NCBI RefSeq assembly: GCF_040359615.1
Contig: NZ_CP132942.1
Coordinates: forward strand, 5,555,636 to 5,619,635
Direction: 5' to 3'
From: Tunturibacter psychrotolerans
GTDB taxonomy: Bacteria; Acidobacteriota; Terriglobia; Terriglobales; Acidobacteriaceae
Length of the DNA: 64,000 bases
Positions 9,761 through 19,405 of this stretch are shown piece after piece. Position 1 is the stretch's first letter. Each line of letters starts with the position of its first letter. Under the pieces are notes generated by a model. The model did not search any database and had not been told where the DNA came from. It saw only the letters and a list, made by a program, of their open reading frames with translations. A program made the translations under genes and the position numbers.

Positions 9761-10378
9761 GTGGCCTACGAACTACCACCTTTGCCATACGATTACGCGG
9801 CGCTTGAGCCCTCCATCGACGAAGCCACGATGAAGCTCCACCACGACAAGCATCACCAGACCTACGTCACCAATTTGAACGGCGCGGTAGAGAAGCACCC
9901 CGAGATCGGCAAGAAGTCGCCCGAAGAACTCATCAAAGACCTCGCCAGCATCCCCGAAGACGTGCGCAAGGTCGTCCAGAACAACGGAGGCGGCCACGTC
10001 AACCACACCATGTTCTGGCAGATCATGAAGCCCAAGGGCGGTGGAGAACCCAGCGGCGACATCGCCGCGCAGATCAAGGCCGACTTCGGAAACTTCGAAG
10101 ACTTCAAGAAGCAGTTCAACGAGACCACAGCCAAACAGTTCGGCTCGGGCTGGGGCTGGCTTATCTTCGAAGGCGGCAAGTTGAAGATCGTCACCACGGC
10201 AAACCAGGACAATCCCATCTCACAGGGCCACTACCCCATCCTCGGCAACGACGTGTGGGAACACGCCTACTACCTCAAGTACCAGAACAAGCGGCCAGAC
10301 TACCTCGCCGCGTGGTGGAACACCGTGAACTGGGACGAGATTAACAAGCGCTTCGCCACTGCCAAAACTCACAAGTAA
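9761..10378 (+). CDS. sodA: Superoxide dismutase, Mn/Fe family (probably Mn)
   Basis: Converts superoxide to hydrogen peroxide and oxygen. The 205-residue protein starts at GTG with AGGAG seven bases upstream; the second residue begins AYELPPLPY, the typical SOD N-terminus. Metal ligands are visible in [17 protein letters not shown] and [22 protein letters not shown] and a Gln in TTANQDNP fit the manganese-preferring type, though metal choice from sequence is only suggestive. No signal peptide, so cytosolic. It stands alone, divergent from the GH15 gene. Confidence 0.96.
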   Translation: MAYELPPLPYDYAALEPSIDEATMKLHHDKHHQTYVTNLNGAVEKHPEIGKKSPEELIKDLASIPEDVRKVVQNNGGGHVNHTMFWQIMKPKGGGEPSGDIAAQIKADFGNFEDFKKQFNETTAKQFGSGWGWLIFEGGKLKIVTTANQDNPISQGHYPILGNDVWEHAYYLKYQNKRPDYLAAWWNTVNWDEINKRFATAKTHK

Positions 10379-10402
10379 TTGAGCAGTTCTTGAAACGCAC
10401 AT

Positions 10403-10432
10403 CCGGTGCAACGTAGATTCACGTTGCACCGG
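10403..10432. terminator. Hairpin between convergent sodA and the secreted-protein gene
   Basis: A perfect 12-bp stem, CCGGTGCAACGT (10403-10414) and ACGTTGCACCGG (10421-10432), with a 6-nt loop sits between two convergent genes. It lacks a long U-tract on either strand but is well placed as a bidirectional terminator. Confidence 0.6.
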
Positions 10433-10468
10433 AACCGTCCACCAATTCGAAGCAATCGATACGGTCTC

Positions 10469-11530
10469 TTACTTCGGCCCAGACCCCGGAACAACCGCAG
10501 TCGTTGGAGTGACGGTGTTCGTATTACCCCACGAGCCCGTCGCATTTGAACTTCCGCTCCCTGTGGCCCCGCCGATCACAAACTGCTTCCACATCCGATT
10601 CTGGTTGTTGACGCCCTCCGGAGTTCCAGCCTGATCCGCGCTGTTTTGTCCGCAGGCACTCGTATGCCCCGGCTTTACCTCAAGTGCGTTGAGGTAGTTA
10701 GCGAAGGACGTATAAACCGCGGCGCCCCACTTCCAGTTGATCGTCACTCCGGCAATGCCACCCGTGTCGAAGGTCCCGTTCCAGCTCACCCTCGTGCCGC
10801 CTCGCAAACCGGCCGACGGCACAGGGACACCTGTAAGAAAGATCTCGTCGTCTCCCCTCATGGGAACAGTAGTGAGCCACGTATTGGTCATCGTACTGAA
10901 CGTCGTGGAAGTGCACGTCGCCGTCGGCGAGAAGGTGATCTGAGCGTTAGGAACCGAATTCATGAAGGGCAACCCGGTCTCTTCGTTCACGATCTTGGAG
11001 CTGGTGAAGGTAATGACACCGCCTGTTTTGGGCACGCCCGTTACGCTGAAGTTCGCGTTGAACCACACGTAATTGCCCTCTTCGATCGAAGACCCGTCGA
11101 AACTCTCGGTGTCGATTCCCTTGCCGGAGGTCTTGGGCGGCGGAGGTTGAGCGCCACAGGTAAGGCTCGTCGGCGAAAACTGGATCGGAATCGTGTTATG
11201 TCCCACCAGCGAGGCGGTTCCGGTGAAGGTGTAACTACCTACCAGCGGAGGGAACGAGCCCCAGATCGTTGCGTCGAAGACCTGGCTCGCAGTCGCCGTA
11301 AGGGGTATCGAGCCCACGATGGGAGGGCCGACCATAGGCGATGTTTCGAACGTGTAAGCGATCTCATATTTCGTCCCCGGTGAAAGCTCGGAGGCCGATA
11401 CCGAAAAGCTGTACGAGCTACAGGTAATCGTAACGTTGGCGGTGTCCACGTGGTTTGCGAAGACAGGAGTCGCACCTAAAGCAATCAACCCCGCAATAGT
11501 GCCGCAAGCAATTCGATATCTTTGAAACAT
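10469..11530 (-). CDS. Secreted protein of unknown function
   Basis: Started at the ATG at 11530 (GAGAGGCG Shine-Dalgarno just upstream) this encodes about 353 residues with a clear signal peptide: basic MFQRYRIACG, hydrophobic core, and a predicted AxA-type cleavage after VFA. The mature part is Ser/Thr/Gly-rich and beta-rich, with a Cys pair bounding the first ~110 residues (ITCSSYS and SLTCGAQ), and a tail rich in Gly, Ser, Asn and Thr. The frame is open further upstream to 11614 but that stretch would put charged residues before the signal peptide. No family is recognised. The setting between sodA and typA gives no functional clue. Confidence 0.65.
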   Translation of the reverse strand: MFQRYRIACGTIAGLIALGATPVFANHVDTANVTITCSSYSFSVSASELSPGTKYEIAYTFETSPMVGPPIVGSIPLTATASQVFDATIWGSFPPLVGSYTFTGTASLVGHNTIPIQFSPTSLTCGAQPPPPKTSGKGIDTESFDGSSIEEGNYVWFNANFSVTGVPKTGGVITFTSSKIVNEETGLPFMNSVPNAQITFSPTATCTSTTFSTMTNTWLTTVPMRGDDEIFLTGVPVPSAGLRGGTRVSWNGTFDTGGIAGVTINWKWGAAVYTSFANYLNALEVKPGHTSACGQNSADQAGTPEGVNNQNRMWKQFVIGGATGSGSSNATGSWGNTNTVTPTTAVVPGSGPK

Positions 11531-11614
11531 GATCACGCCTCTCTCGATTAGCCTCTTCAACTTCGCCGGGCTTCTTCTCAGGTGCGAGTTACTTTCGTGC
11601 AACAGAAGACACAC

Positions 11615-12071
11615 TAACTATGCAGTCACCCACTAGTAACTGCACTACAACTTTGTGGTGATGGAGGGCGCGAGCAATGTTCCCCAAGCCTTTGTCTCGC
11701 ATAGAAACGTTTTCCAAAAACTGACCTTTGAGGGTGCCCCCCCCCCCGGTACCATTGCCTAAGTTATTTATTTTCAATTGCTTACATATTTTGACTCGCT
11801 GCAAAATCGTCATTCCAAAAGGGTTAGCGGCAAATTCGTCTTTACAAAGGAGTTACGACGCCTGAAACAGAAAAGCCCCGACCAAAGGCCGGGCCTTTTT
11901 GAGTTCTCTATCCAGTATAGCGGTTGGAGGATAACTAATACGCCACGCGAATCTTCAGGATTGGCGCGGGTTTTGACGGTTTTAGGGCTTGACAGGTTTT
12001 TGGGGACGGTTCAGCCACAGGGCCTTTGAACATGCGATCGGCAGAACTCTGGTTCTGAGGGACAACAATAA
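11615..12071. other. Intergenic region with an 11-C tract and a hairpin
   Basis: About 500 bp between the secreted-protein gene and typA, with no convincing gene. Two features stand out: a run of eleven C residues at 11737-11747, about 200 bp upstream of the secreted-protein start, and a GC-rich hairpin near 11871-11902 (AAAAGCCCCG with CGGGCCTTTT, one mismatch) that ends in TTTTT on the plus strand. The region could hold the promoter of the secreted-protein gene. Confidence 0.5.
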
Positions 12072-12106
12072 ACAGGCTGGATCACCGTTTGAGTGATCCA
12101 GCCTGT
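12072..12106 (-). terminator. Rho-independent terminator after typA
   Basis: ACAGGCTGGATCAC (12072-12085) and GTGATCCAGCCTGT (12093-12106) form a perfect 14-bp stem with a 7-nt loop, followed on the minus strand by TTTATTGTTG. It lies 18 bp past the typA stop. Confidence 0.85.
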
Positions 12107-12123
12107 GTGGAGATGTTACAGAG

Positions 12124-13956
12124 TTATTCGCCGGAACCCTTGCGTGGGCGGCGGTTGGCTTGCAGGACCTTCTTACGCAGGCGGAGGGACTTCGGGGTCA
12201 CCTCGACGAGCTCGTCGTCGGCGATGAACTCGATGCACTGCTCGAGGGTGAGCTGCTTGTAGGGCACGAGGCGGACGGCGTCGTCCGAGCCCGAGGCGCG
12301 CATGTTCGAAAGCTTCTTTTCGCGGACGCAGTTGACGTCGAGATCGTTGTCGCGCGAGTGTTCGCCGACGACCATGCCCTCGTAGACTTCAACGCTGTCG
12401 GAGACGAAGAGGACGCCGCGGTCCTGAAGCCCTTCGAGCGCGTAGGCAGTGGTGGTGCCCTGGCGGTCGGAGATCAAAGCACCCGAGAGACGCTGCGGAA
12501 TCTCACCCTGGTAGGCGATGTACCCGTCGAGGATGGAGTTCATGATGATGGTGCCGCGGGTCTCGGTGAGCATCTCGGAGCGGAGGCCGATGAGACCGCG
12601 AGAGGGGATGCGGAACTCCATGCGGACGCGGCCTGAGCCGTGATTGACCATCTTGACCATCTCGCCTTTTCTTGGTCCGAGGCGCTCGATGACGGTGCCG
12701 ACGAAGTTTTCGGGGACGTCGATGGAGAGGTGTTCGACCGGCTCCATGACGGCGTCGTCGATCTTCTTGGTGACGATCTCGGGACGGCTGACCATCATCT
12801 CGAAGCCTTCACGCCGCATCATCTCGATGAGGATGCCGAGCTGAAGTTCACCGCGGCCGAGGACCTTGAAGGAGTCGGGCGAGCCTGTCTCCTGCATCTT
12901 GAGCGAGACGTTGGTGAGGAGTTCTTTGTCGAGGCGGTCGCGGAGATTGCGCGAGGTGACGAACTTTCCTTCGCGGCCTGCGAAGGGGGAGTTGTTGACA
13001 TTGAACTGGATGGCGATAGTGGGATCGTCGATGATGATGGGCGGCAGCGGCTTGGGATTTTCGACGTCGCAGAAGCTTTCGCCGATTGTGATGCCGGGGA
13101 TGCCCGCGATGGCGACGATGTCACCGATCTGAGTCTCTTCGATGTCGGTGCGCTTGAGACCGGAGAAGCTGAAGAGCTTGGTGATCTTGTGTTTGGTGAA
13201 GGTGCCGTCGATCTTGGCGACGTTGTACTCCTGGCCGGTGCGCATGGTGCCGTTGAAGACACGACCGATGGCTAGACGACCGAGGTAGTCGGAGTAGTCG
13301 AGGTTGGTGACGAGGATCTGGACGGCGCCCTCGGGCTCGCCTTTGGCGACGGGGATGGTCTGGATGATCTGCTCAAAGAGAGGCTGGAGGTCGGTGCCGG
13401 TGACGGTGAGGTCCTTGGTGGCGGTGCCCAGCTTGCCGTTGGTGTAGAGGACGGGGAAGTCGAGGACGGACTCGTCGGCGTCGAGGTCGATGAAGAGGTC
13501 ATAGACTTCGTTGAGGACTTCCTGGGGACGAGCGTCGGGGCGGTCGATCTTGTTGATGACGACCATTGGGGTGAGGCCGGCTTCGAGGGCCTTCGAGAGC
13601 ACGTAGCGGGTCTGGGGCAGGGGGCCTTCAGAGGCATCGACGAGGAGGACGACGCCGTCGACCATCTTGAGGGCGCGTTCTACTTCTCCGCCGAAGTCGG
13701 CGTGGCCCGGGGTGTCAACGATGTTGATCTTGTTGTCGTGGTAGTAGAGGGCGGTGTTCTTGGCGAGAATGGTGATACCGCGCTCTTTTTCAAGATCGTT
13801 GGAGTCCATGACGCGGTCGGCGACGGCTTCGTTGGAGCGGAAGGTGCCTGACTGGCGCAGCATGGCGTCGACGAGGGTGGTTTTGCCATGATCGACGTGG
13901 GCGATGATGGCGATGTTGAAGATGGGCGTAACAGCTATTGCGGTTGAGTTGCTCAC
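12124..13956 (-). CDS. typA: Ribosome-associated translational GTPase TypA/BipA
   Basis: A 610-residue translation-factor GTPase acting on the 70S ribosome, linked in other bacteria to stress and cold adaptation and large-subunit assembly. G1 is [10 protein letters not shown] near residue 19, followed by ERGITI (switch I), [14 protein letters not shown] (G3) and NKIDRPDA (G4). Domains II/III and the family-specific C-terminal domain follow, giving normal family length. Translation appears to start at GTG (13954-13956); no nearer in-frame ATG with homology was seen. It is transcribed divergently from the cupin/ATP-grasp operon. Confidence 0.97.
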   Translation of the reverse strand: MSNSTAIAVTPIFNIAIIAHVDHGKTTLVDAMLRQSGTFRSNEAVADRVMDSNDLEKERGITILAKNTALYYHDNKINIVDTPGHADFGGEVERALKMVDGVVLLVDASEGPLPQTRYVLSKALEAGLTPMVVINKIDRPDARPQEVLNEVYDLFIDLDADESVLDFPVLYTNGKLGTATKDLTVTGTDLQPLFEQIIQTIPVAKGEPEGAVQILVTNLDYSDYLGRLAIGRVFNGTMRTGQEYNVAKIDGTFTKHKITKLFSFSGLKRTDIEETQIGDIVAIAGIPGITIGESFCDVENPKPLPPIIIDDPTIAIQFNVNNSPFAGREGKFVTSRNLRDRLDKELLTNVSLKMQETGSPDSFKVLGRGELQLGILIEMMRREGFEMMVSRPEIVTKKIDDAVMEPVEHLSIDVPENFVGTVIERLGPRKGEMVKMVNHGSGRVRMEFRIPSRGLIGLRSEMLTETRGTIIMNSILDGYIAYQGEIPQRLSGALISDRQGTTTAYALEGLQDRGVLFVSDSVEVYEGMVVGEHSRDNDLDVNCVREKKLSNMRASGSDDAVRLVPYKQLTLEQCIEFIADDELVEVTPKSLRLRKKVLQANRRPRKGSGE

Positions 13957-14163
13957 TCGGGTTTACATCCTGTCTGGGCGCTTGATGATGGTTTTTTTGG
14001 GGAAGTGCGCGTCTCTCCTAGTTTACCGCAGTTGCGGGTGATTTGGCCTAAATGACGGAATCGAGAGGCGAATTGTAGCGGGAATTAACGGAATGCTTAT
14101 GTTTGCCGCTGGTGGGGCGTTGCGATGCGGTTGAGATGAGTCGATGGGGGTTCAGGAGTATGC

Positions 14164-14844
14164 TTGAAAGGGACGGCAGCCAGCCTGGTGCCGGGTACGG
14201 TGAGCATGATGAACAAGGGTAGAACGATCGATGATACGCACCCGTTGCATACATCGGTTGGGGATTTTGTCGCGGGCCTGAAGGAGCTGGAGCGGGACCT
14301 GATTACGAAGGATCGGATTGCGGAGTATATGGCCGCGACGACCCTGCGGGCGGAGGCACTTCAGCACTACATCTGGTGGCGGGATAGTTTTTATACGCGG
14401 AATTTGATCTATCGGGATGAGTTGTTTGAGGTGATGACAATCTGCTGGTCGCCGGGGCAGAAGACGGCGATTCATACGCATAACGGGCAGCTTGGGTGGA
14501 TGACGGTGTCACAGGGTGAGGTGCTGACGCACGAGTTTCACCATACGAGCTGTAACGCTCCGCAGAACCAGAACGTGGTGAATATCGATTGCATGGGTGG
14601 TGCGACGGAGCTTCAAATCGATAAGGTGCGGACGGTTGGGTGTGCGGAAGGGACCGGGATGGTGACGGTGGATAAGCTGCAGACAATTCACCAGATTGAA
14701 AACGCGGGCAAGGGTGGATGTATCAGCTTGCATGTGTACTCTAAGCCCTTTGATTCGTGTATTGCGTTTGATCTGGAGAAGCAACGGTGCTATCGCCGGC
14801 AGTTGAGCTACTTCAGCAAGGATGGGGAGCTAGTGGAGAAGTAG
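14164..14844 (+). CDS. Cysteine-dioxygenase-like cupin protein
   Basis: A 226-residue type I cysteine dioxygenase-family protein. Iron ligands are suggested by the HTH pair in AIHTHNGQLGWMTV near residue 105 and a third His in TIHQIEN near residue 177; this family oxidises cysteine (or a related thiol) to the sulfinate. Translation probably starts at TTG (14164) with AGGAG five bases upstream; an ATG pair at 14206-14211 is an alternative start. The gene ends 25 bp before the ATP-grasp gene and opens the operon. Whether the substrate is free cysteine or another thiol product of this operon cannot be told. Confidence 0.8.
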   Translation: MKGTAASLVPGTVSMMNKGRTIDDTHPLHTSVGDFVAGLKELERDLITKDRIAEYMAATTLRAEALQHYIWWRDSFYTRNLIYRDELFEVMTICWSPGQKTAIHTHNGQLGWMTVSQGEVLTHEFHHTSCNAPQNQNVVNIDCMGGATELQIDKVRTVGCAEGTGMVTVDKLQTIHQIENAGKGGCISLHVYSKPFDSCIAFDLEKQRCYRRQLSYFSKDGELVEK

Positions 14845-14869
14845 AGATTGAGTTTGGTGGCGTGGGGAT

Positions 14870-16360
14870 GTGCCGCTATACTCAAGGCTCCCAATGCAAC
14901 CAGCTCAATCATCCCAGTTCGAGCATGCGGCGCTGAAAAACTATCTGCTGGACCATGCTTATGATGAGATGTTCCTCGGGCAGGGTGACCTGCATCGGCA
15001 CTGCGAGCCTTTGCTGGATCACTTTTTGTCGCTGCCTTCCGAGGAGTTGCAACGAAGGAAGCAGGCGGCCGATCTCAGCTTTCTGAACCAGGGCATCACG
15101 TTTACCGTGTATGGGCGCGAAGAGGGGACGGAGAAGATCTTTCCGTATGACCTGATTCCGCGAATCATTACAGCTGCCGAGTGGGAGACGGTTGAGCATG
15201 GGCTGACGCAGCGGATTACGGCGCTGAATCTTTTCTTAAAGGACATCTATAACGAGGGACGGATTCTGGATGACGGAATCGTGCCGCGTGAAGTGGTGTA
15301 TAGCTGTAAACACTATCGCCGGCAGATGATGGGGCTGCAGGTTCCGCGGAATGTTTATATCGCCGTGTGCGGGACGGATCTGATTCGTCTGGAGAGCGGC
15401 GAGTTCGTGGTGCTGGAGGATAATCTTCGCGTGCCGAGCGGCGTCAGCTACATGCTGACCAATCGCAGGGTGATGAAGAGGATCTTTCCGCAACTGTTTC
15501 GCAGCTATAACGTGCGGCCGATTGAACAGTACACGCAGCTGCTGCTGGGGACTCTGCGGTCGCTCGCGCCCGAGGGACGTCCGGAGCCGAATATTGTTCT
15601 GCTTTCGCCAGGGGTGTTCAACTCGGCCTACTTTGAGCATGCGTATCTTGCCCGGCAGATGGGGATCGAGCTGGTGGAGGGGCGCGATCTGGTGACGCAT
15701 GACAATGTTGTGTACATGCGGACGACGATTGGGCTGCGACGGGTGGATGTGATCTATCGGCGTGTGGACGATGACTTTATCGATCCGCTGGCGTTTCGTG
15801 GAGATTCAATTCTTGGAGTCGCGGGGTTGTTCAATGCTTATCGCGCGGGGAATGTGACGCTGGCGAATGCGTTCGGGACAGGTGTGGCCGATGACAAGGC
15901 GTTGTATGCGTATGTTCCGGAGATCATCAAGTACTACCTGAGCGAAGAGCCGGTGCTGAAAAATGTTGAGACTTATCTGCTGACGAGGCCTAAGGAGCGG
16001 CAGCATGTGCTGGCGAATCTCGACAAGCTGGTGGTGAAGGCGGTGGGCGAGAGCGGTGGGTATGGGATGTTGATTGGGCCGCAGTCGACCAAGGCGCAGC
16101 AGGAGGAGTTCGCACGGAAGATTGAGGCGGATCCGAGGAACTATATTGCTCAACCGACGATCTCGTTTTCGCGGGCGCCTTGTTTGATCGGTGATGAACT
16201 GCAGCCGCGCCATGTGGATCTGCGACCTTATGTGCTGTATGGCGATAAGGTGACGATTGTGCCCGGCGGTTTGACGCGTGTTGCGTTGAATCAGGGATCG
16301 CTAGTGGTGAACTCTTCGCAGGGTGGCGGGAGCAAAGATACGTGGGTGCTGAGTCAGTGA
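14870..16360 (+). CDS. Circularly permuted type 2 ATP-grasp protein
   Basis: A 496-residue member of the circularly permuted ATP-grasp family (formerly DUF404/DUF407), predicted to form amide or peptide bonds using ATP. Seen in the sequence: [10 protein letters not shown] near residue 74, the [10 protein letters not shown] segment, [15 protein letters not shown] around residue 180, and [12 protein letters not shown] near residue 396, typical of the permuted nucleotide-binding region. Published comparative genomics links this family with alpha-E proteins and transglutaminases in a peptide-synthesis or modification module, exactly the neighbours found here. The start is GTG at 14870; an ATG at 14894 is an alternative. 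Confidence 0.9.
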   Translation: MPLYSRLPMQPAQSSQFEHAALKNYLLDHAYDEMFLGQGDLHRHCEPLLDHFLSLPSEELQRRKQAADLSFLNQGITFTVYGREEGTEKIFPYDLIPRIITAAEWETVEHGLTQRITALNLFLKDIYNEGRILDDGIVPREVVYSCKHYRRQMMGLQVPRNVYIAVCGTDLIRLESGEFVVLEDNLRVPSGVSYMLTNRRVMKRIFPQLFRSYNVRPIEQYTQLLLGTLRSLAPEGRPEPNIVLLSPGVFNSAYFEHAYLARQMGIELVEGRDLVTHDNVVYMRTTIGLRRVDVIYRRVDDDFIDPLAFRGDSILGVAGLFNAYRAGNVTLANAFGTGVADDKALYAYVPEIIKYYLSEEPVLKNVETYLLTRPKERQHVLANLDKLVVKAVGESGGYGMLIGPQSTKAQQEEFARKIEADPRNYIAQPTISFSRAPCLIGDELQPRHVDLRPYVLYGDKVTIVPGGLTRVALNQGSLVVNSSQGGGSKDTWVLSQ

Positions 16361-16366
16361 AGGGAG

Positions 16367-17359
16367 ATGCCGATGCTGTCACGGGTTGCGGATAGTTTGT
16401 ACTGGATGAGCCGGTATCTCGAGCGCGCGGAACATACGACGCGGCTGCTGGATGTTAATCTGAACCTTATGCTCGATGAGAGCCCGATCAGCGCCGAGCG
16501 GCGATGGCAGCGTGTGTTGGATGCTCTGGGCAGGCCGAAGAATATCGAGTGGACAGGGGAGCCGTATGCGTTGACACAAGCGCTGACTTTCGACACGGAC
16601 AACAAGGCTTCGATTCTGTCGTGCATTATTGCAGCGCGGGAGAACTCGCGGCATGTGAGGGAGCAGATTTCGACAGAGCAGTGGCACCGGCTTAACAGCC
16701 TTTATTTGCAGGTGACGCGACCAGAGCTCCAGCACCGTACGCTGTCGGAGGCCCTCGGGGCGGGAATGACGCAGCCGAGCGAGTTTTTACAATCGGTGAT
16801 GGAGGCGGCACATCAGTTTCAAGGTGTGACGGATTCGACGATGAACCACGGTGAGGGCTGGCAGTTTATTCAGGTGGGGCGGTACATTGAACGAGCGTGC
16901 GCGACGGCGCTGTTGCTTCAGGCGTACCACGTTGATCTGTGGGAACATCCCGAGAGGGCGATAGACGGCAATGAGTACCTGGACTGGATGGGGCTGCTGC
17001 GCTCTGCGACTGCATTTGAGGCGTACTGCAAGGTATATACCGCCGACCTGACGCCTGATCAGATCTTCGAGTTTCTTCTGCTCGATGAAGAGTTTCCGCA
17101 CTCAGTTCGATTTTCGATCGATAGCCTTCAGTGCGCGCTCGAGAAGATTCAGGGGGACAGCGGCAGGAGCCGCGCTGACGGCTTGCGGCGGTTGAGCGGG
17201 CGACTGCAGTCGTCGCTAAACTACAGCAGCGTGGACGAGATTTTGAATCAGGACGTGGTGGCGTATTTGGGGGGCATCCAGGCTCAGTGCCGAGCGATTC
17301 ATGAGACGATCTACGAGTTGTACGTTGACTATTCCATTCAGGCGGCACTGGCAGGGTAG
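16367..17359 (+). CDS. Alpha-E domain-containing protein
   Basis: A 330-residue, mostly helical protein of the alpha-E family (DUF403). The N-terminus MLSRVADSLYWMSRYLERAEHT is the family hallmark, and YIERACATALLL lies near residue 170. Its biochemical role is unproven; it nearly always sits beside a circularly permuted ATP-grasp gene and is thought to act with it. It starts 6 bp after the ATP-grasp stop and its stop directly abuts the next ATG, so the genes are co-transcribed. Confidence 0.92.
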   Translation: MPMLSRVADSLYWMSRYLERAEHTTRLLDVNLNLMLDESPISAERRWQRVLDALGRPKNIEWTGEPYALTQALTFDTDNKASILSCIIAARENSRHVREQISTEQWHRLNSLYLQVTRPELQHRTLSEALGAGMTQPSEFLQSVMEAAHQFQGVTDSTMNHGEGWQFIQVGRYIERACATALLLQAYHVDLWEHPERAIDGNEYLDWMGLLRSATAFEAYCKVYTADLTPDQIFEFLLLDEEFPHSVRFSIDSLQCALEKIQGDSGRSRADGLRRLSGRLQSSLNYSSVDEILNQDVVAYLGGIQAQCRAIHETIYELYVDYSIQAALAG

Positions 17360-18370
17360 ATGATCGAACAGGGACAGACAGCAGCCGCAACATTGGAGCC
17401 GATCACCAGCGGGAAGCGATCAAATATTGTGGACCTCGTGAAGGGTCTTGCGATCATCCTGGTCGTCTATGGCCATACGGCACAAGGGGCCGAGCATCGG
17501 GGCTGGTGGACGGGTCCAGGGATGGCGATCTCTGAAAATTTCATCTACAGCTTTCACATGCCTGCATTTTTCTTTGTCTCGGGACTGTTTGTGCTGGGCA
17601 GCATTCGACGACGAGGAGCAGGCGACTTCATTCTCGATAAAGTGAAGACGATTCTGTATCCCTATTTGTTGTTCGCTGTCATCTCCGCGACGCTCGGTCC
17701 TGCGATCGGGCGATTCCAGGTAAGCTATTCTCCTTTTCACTGGAAGACATTTCTGATGAACGTTGCGGACGGAAGCGTGAGCTGGTTCCTGTTCACGTTA
17801 TTCTTCTGTCTTCTGGTGGCGTTACTGACGGCTCGGCTTCCGAACTGGCTGCGGTTTTTGCTCGCGGTGGTGGTTGCGATATCGCCAGCCTACGGTTCGT
17901 ACATCATGAACCGCGTGCAGTGGGAGTTCTGCTTTGTTGCTGCCGGCATGTGGGTCGGCAATCAGATCTTTCAGCTGGAACGTGTCCCAAAGTGGATGGC
18001 CGCCATTGGCTTTGTGCTGGTCGCTGCTTTTCAGTTCGCAGCTACCTATTTCTATGGATACCCGAATCGGTGGACCTTTATCGGGCTGGGTCTGACCGGG
18101 ACAGCTGCACTTCTTCTACTTGCCCGGGTGCTTGAGAATCACCGGGTGGGCGTGGCGCTGGTGTGGGTGGGACGAGCGTCGCTGGCGATCTTCCTGTTGA
18201 GCGCCTTTGCACAGGGAGCGACTCGGGCCGTGTTGTCGAGCCTGTTCCATACGAACAACCTGTGGCTTCAATTGCTCTTGCCGACAGCGTTCGCGACAGT
18301 TCTACCTGCTATTGTTTGGTATCAGCAGGACCGATGGCGGCTTGGCTGGCTCTTTCACTGGCCGTTTTAG
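17360..18370 (+). CDS. Acyltransferase 3 family membrane protein
   Basis: A 336-residue integral membrane protein with about ten hydrophobic segments. The N-terminal part has IVDLVKGLAIILVVYGHT, with the His of the acyltransferase-3 (OatA/NodX-like) family, then FHMPAFFFVSGLF. Such enzymes transfer O-acyl groups to extracytoplasmic sugars or other acceptors. The start codon immediately follows the alpha-E stop with no gap. A membrane acyltransferase is an unexpected member of an ATP-grasp/alpha-E/transglutaminase set; it may acylate the product or simply be a local insertion. Its substrate is unknown. Confidence 0.85.
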   Translation: MIEQGQTAAATLEPITSGKRSNIVDLVKGLAIILVVYGHTAQGAEHRGWWTGPGMAISENFIYSFHMPAFFFVSGLFVLGSIRRRGAGDFILDKVKTILYPYLLFAVISATLGPAIGRFQVSYSPFHWKTFLMNVADGSVSWFLFTLFFCLLVALLTARLPNWLRFLLAVVVAISPAYGSYIMNRVQWEFCFVAAGMWVGNQIFQLERVPKWMAAIGFVLVAAFQFAATYFYGYPNRWTFIGLGLTGTAALLLLARVLENHRVGVALVWVGRASLAIFLLSAFAQGATRAVLSSLFHTNNLWLQLLLPTAFATVLPAIVWYQQDRWRLGWLFHWPF

Positions 18371-18409
18371 CAGATGCAGCATATCCCGCGAGGTCGAAAG
18401 GGTGAGGCT

Positions 18410-19405
18410 ATGTACTATTCGATTCGCCATCTAACGAAGTTCCTGTACAGCAACCAGGTGAGCGAGAGCATGATGGAGACGCGGATGCACCCGCGAAGCG
18501 ATCAGAATCAGCGCTGCCTGACGTTTCATCTTTCAGTAAGCCCGCGATGCAGAGTCTTCAGCTATCGCGACCATCTGTCGAATCATGTTCACCACTTCGA
18601 TATTCCGGGGATGCATGGACAGTTGGTGATTGTTGCCGAGTCGCTGGTGGAGGTACAACCGGCAGCGCAGGTTCCGGCGTTTCTGGCGCCGGACGCGTGG
18701 GCGGATCTGGACGCGATGGTGGAGCAGGGCGACTACTGGGAGATGTTGCTGCCGAGTGAATTTACTGCGCCGACGCCGGCGTTGGACGCTTTGTCGGCGG
18801 AGCTCGATGTGCGACGCAGAGACGATCCGCTGATGGTGCTGCATCATTTAAACCAGCAGATCTATGAATACTTTGATTACAAGCCGAAGTCGACTAATGT
18901 CGATTCGCCGATCGATCTGGCGTTGGGTACAAAGGCCGGTGTTTGCCAGGACTTTGCGCACATCATGATTACGCTGGTGCGGTCGAAGCTGCGGATTCCC
19001 TGCCGGTACGTGAGCGGATACCTGTTTCATGGTGAGAGCGACATGGACCGGTCGATCAGTTCGGCGACGCATGCGTGGATTGAGGCGTTGATTCCGCACC
19101 TGGGATGGGTGGGGTTCGACCCGACGAACTGGCTTGTAGCCGGGGACAGGCATATTCGGACGGCGATTGGGAGAGACTACTCCGATGTGCCGCCGACCCA
19201 TGGGATCTTTCGCGGACGCGCTGCGAGTGAGCTGACCGTCGCTGTGAGGGTGACGCCGAGTCTGGGGACGCCGTCGCTCGATCAGGAGCTTCCGGTTCCT
19301 GAGGACTGGTCGATTCTGGTGGAGAGGGCGACGCAACTGCCGGAGCAGCCGCCTCCACCGACGCGGCAGCAACAGATGGCGCAGCAGCAGCAGGATAATA
19401 ACTAA
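18410..19405 (+). CDS. Transglutaminase-like (bacterial N-terminal + core) protein
   Basis: A transglutaminase-fold cysteine protease/transferase of about 331 residues. The ATG at 18410 gives the normal N-terminus MYYSIRHLTKFLY and has GGGTGAGG upstream; the frame is open from 18374. The bacterial transglutaminase N-terminal domain precedes the core with catalytic Cys in GVCQDFAHIM, His in SSATHAWIEAL and Asp in GFDPTNW. The C-terminus is Pro/Gln-rich. It closes the operon, 40 bp after the acyltransferase. In the published model for this gene set it would cleave or exchange the isopeptide formed by the ATP-grasp ligase. Confidence 0.92.
   Translation: MYYSIRHLTKFLYSNQVSESMMETRMHPRSDQNQRCLTFHLSVSPRCRVFSYRDHLSNHVHHFDIPGMHGQLVIVAESLVEVQPAAQVPAFLAPDAWADLDAMVEQGDYWEMLLPSEFTAPTPALDALSAELDVRRRDDPLMVLHHLNQQIYEYFDYKPKSTNVDSPIDLALGTKAGVCQDFAHIMITLVRSKLRIPCRYVSGYLFHGESDMDRSISSATHAWIEALIPHLGWVGFDPTNWLVAGDRHIRTAIGRDYSDVPPTHGIFRGRAASELTVAVRVTPSLGTPSLDQELPVPEDWSILVERATQLPEQPPPPTRQQQMAQQQQDNN

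Noticed and set aside
12160..13275. Acidic plus-strand frames opposite typA
   Set aside because: Antisense shadows of a highly biased gene; no start context or family.
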